This document shows, piece after piece, positions 62,629-64,000 of a DNA stretch of 64,000 nt. The position numbers and the translations under genes were made by a program. How positions within the stretch are numbered: position 1 is the stretch's first letter; each line of letters opens with the position of its first letter. Origin of the DNA: Takifugu bimaculatus (taxonomy: Eukaryota; Chordata; Actinopteri; Tetraodontiformes; Tetraodontidae); contig CP034976.1 of NCBI GenBank assembly GCA_004026145.2, positions 5,882,296 to 5,946,295 on the forward strand, in the 5' to 3' direction. Under the pieces are notes generated by a model. That model saw only the letters and a list, made by a program, of their open reading frames with translations, was not told the origin of the DNA and searched no databases.

Positions 62629-64000
62629 TATTACGGGCTCAGAGGACAATGACTAACAGAGGAGTGTGTTCTGGAACTGAGAGTAATGATAAACACATCT
62701 AGCTCATTTGTTGCAGCTTTCTGCAGTTCGCTTGCCGAATAAAACCTCAAAGCGCCATCCTGCCACAGAGAACTTCACCTAAAAGGCACGAAGAAGAATT
62801 TGAATAAGATGTTCTTTGTCGAGCTTTTTTTTTTTTAAAAAAAAGGGCCCGATCTAAAAATAAAAGGGGGGGAAAAAGGAGTGAAACGTACTAATCCATC
62901 ATAACACTGAGGCTGCTGTGATCTCATGCTGGAATAACGATGGCGACGCTCACACAGGTTGGGTGAAAGAAAGGGAAAAACACGTATTTAAAAAAGAATT
63001 TTTACCAGGTCCCTGCTTGAAACTGTTGAATTTCATCATACTGCAGACCCCCCCCTCCCCCCCTCCCACACACACACACACCGCCGCCAGTACGACTAAA
63101 CACACACACACTCCAAAAGCAGCATCACCTCCACTCTCTGTCTCCTGGAGTCTTTGTTTGTCTCTGATTTGTGTGTTTTTTATGATAATCGCCCCCCCCT
63201 TCTCGGACCTGTCGTGCACTGGGGGGTGTTGAGGGGTGTTCAGTGGCCGTCAGCTGCCAGGGTCATTTGTACCAGCTGATGAATGAGCGGCTCAAATAAA
63301 TAAATAAGTGCACTACATTTGACCCAGCCAGCTTTTCCCAGGCTCTCGGCTGTTTGGTTTGCTGGGGCGGGTGTGTGTTGTGGGGGGGGGGGGGCAACAC
63401 AGCGACAGGGCCGCAATTGATTCCTCATCGCTTCGGTTTGTCGCTTAATCTGGCGATATGCTGATAAATCTTCCCACTTTGTCAATTAATTTCCCTGAAA
63501 AATGAGAGCCAAAATGGCGAGCACATCAATACAGCAGCCGATTCCGTGTCAAAAAAATTAAGCGGTAAAATTAATTGCCCTCCTATTCGCTCCTGCTAAA
63601 ACATAACTAATGAGGGAGGCAATTATAGCTGCATGCAGTCGCCTCCGGGGTTATTTAAAACACACACACACACACATATGCATGCACATATATTCACATG
63701 TGCATAAAAAGGTTGTATATTTTGACTTTAAAGTCGTATTGTCTCACAGGAAGTGTGGCAGAATGAAGTGCATCATGGGAACAATCGAGAAACAATCAGC
63801 TAAGACTCATGGAAAATGGATGCTTCTTATGCAAGTTTGCACAGAAGTTTGCGACCTTTATCCAGATTTATATTTTTGTGAACGGGCGTGTCCCGCCCGC
63901 GGGGACTTTAACCTCCTGGGCCCTTTCTGAGACCAGGCTCCCCGTCTCCCCCCTGGTGGTTTTTGGGTTAGTGGTGCATAAAGATGAAATTTAAAGGAAG
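60703..64000 (+). other. 5' part of the intron downstream of exon C
   Basis: This is phase-1 intron sequence after the GTGAGA donor, running off the window. It contains a TG array at 62582-62628, T10A8-type homopolymers at about 62827-62844, C-rich and CA tracts at 63050-63111, a G run at about 63379-63394 and TTAATT-rich sequence around 63485-63610. The next coding exon, expected to begin with GA completing a glycine codon, was not found. Confidence 0.7.
62582..62628 (+). repeat. (TG)n microsatellite
   Basis: A TG run with a single GAG interruption near its start. Confidence 0.95.

Overview
The window is non-coding-rich vertebrate DNA, most likely from a teleost fish. Evidence for this is the very dense (CA/GT)n microsatellites, small exons separated by long introns with canonical GT-AG junctions, and a pogo/Tigger-type DNA transposon relic of a kind common in fish. 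There is no bacterial gene organisation, and nearly all long open frames are translations of low-complexity DNA.

One gene is convincingly present, on the + strand. Three internal exons (2436-2550, 41089-41163, 60536-60702) join in one frame into 119 codons' worth of sequence encoding four consecutive C2H2 zinc fingers. The phases match at both internal junctions, the splice sites are canonical, and the second finger is rebuilt exactly across the first intron. The finger block resembles the conserved C-terminal block of the ZNF407/ZNF335 pair. I favour znf407 because of the large introns, but the paralogue znf335 is not excluded. Neither the first nor the last exon of the gene is in the window.

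Layout: 1-2435 is the end of an upstream intron. Next come the first exon, a 38.5-kb intron (2551-41088), the second exon, a 19.4-kb intron (41164-60535), the third exon, and the start of another intron (60703-64000). The introns hold microsatellites, homopolymer tracts and a 13/15-bp minisatellite with higher-order structure (about 48051-48282). They also contain A+T-rich, non-repetitive stretches with clustered POU-octamer, homeodomain-like and forkhead-like motifs, which are candidate cis-regulatory elements. At 54038-55368 in the second intron lies a 1.33-kb pogo/Tigger-like element with near-identical terminal inverted repeats and flanking TA dinucleotides. Its transposase is broken by a frameshift, has lost most of its catalytic core, and carries Asn at what is probably the third catalytic acidic position.

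I found no RNA gene, no nested protein gene, no CRISPR array and nothing I would call a new biological system. The most useful leads are the exon that can be skipped in frame, the octamer/homeodomain clusters, the structured minisatellite, the 86-bp GT array just upstream of the third exon, and the transposon derivative.
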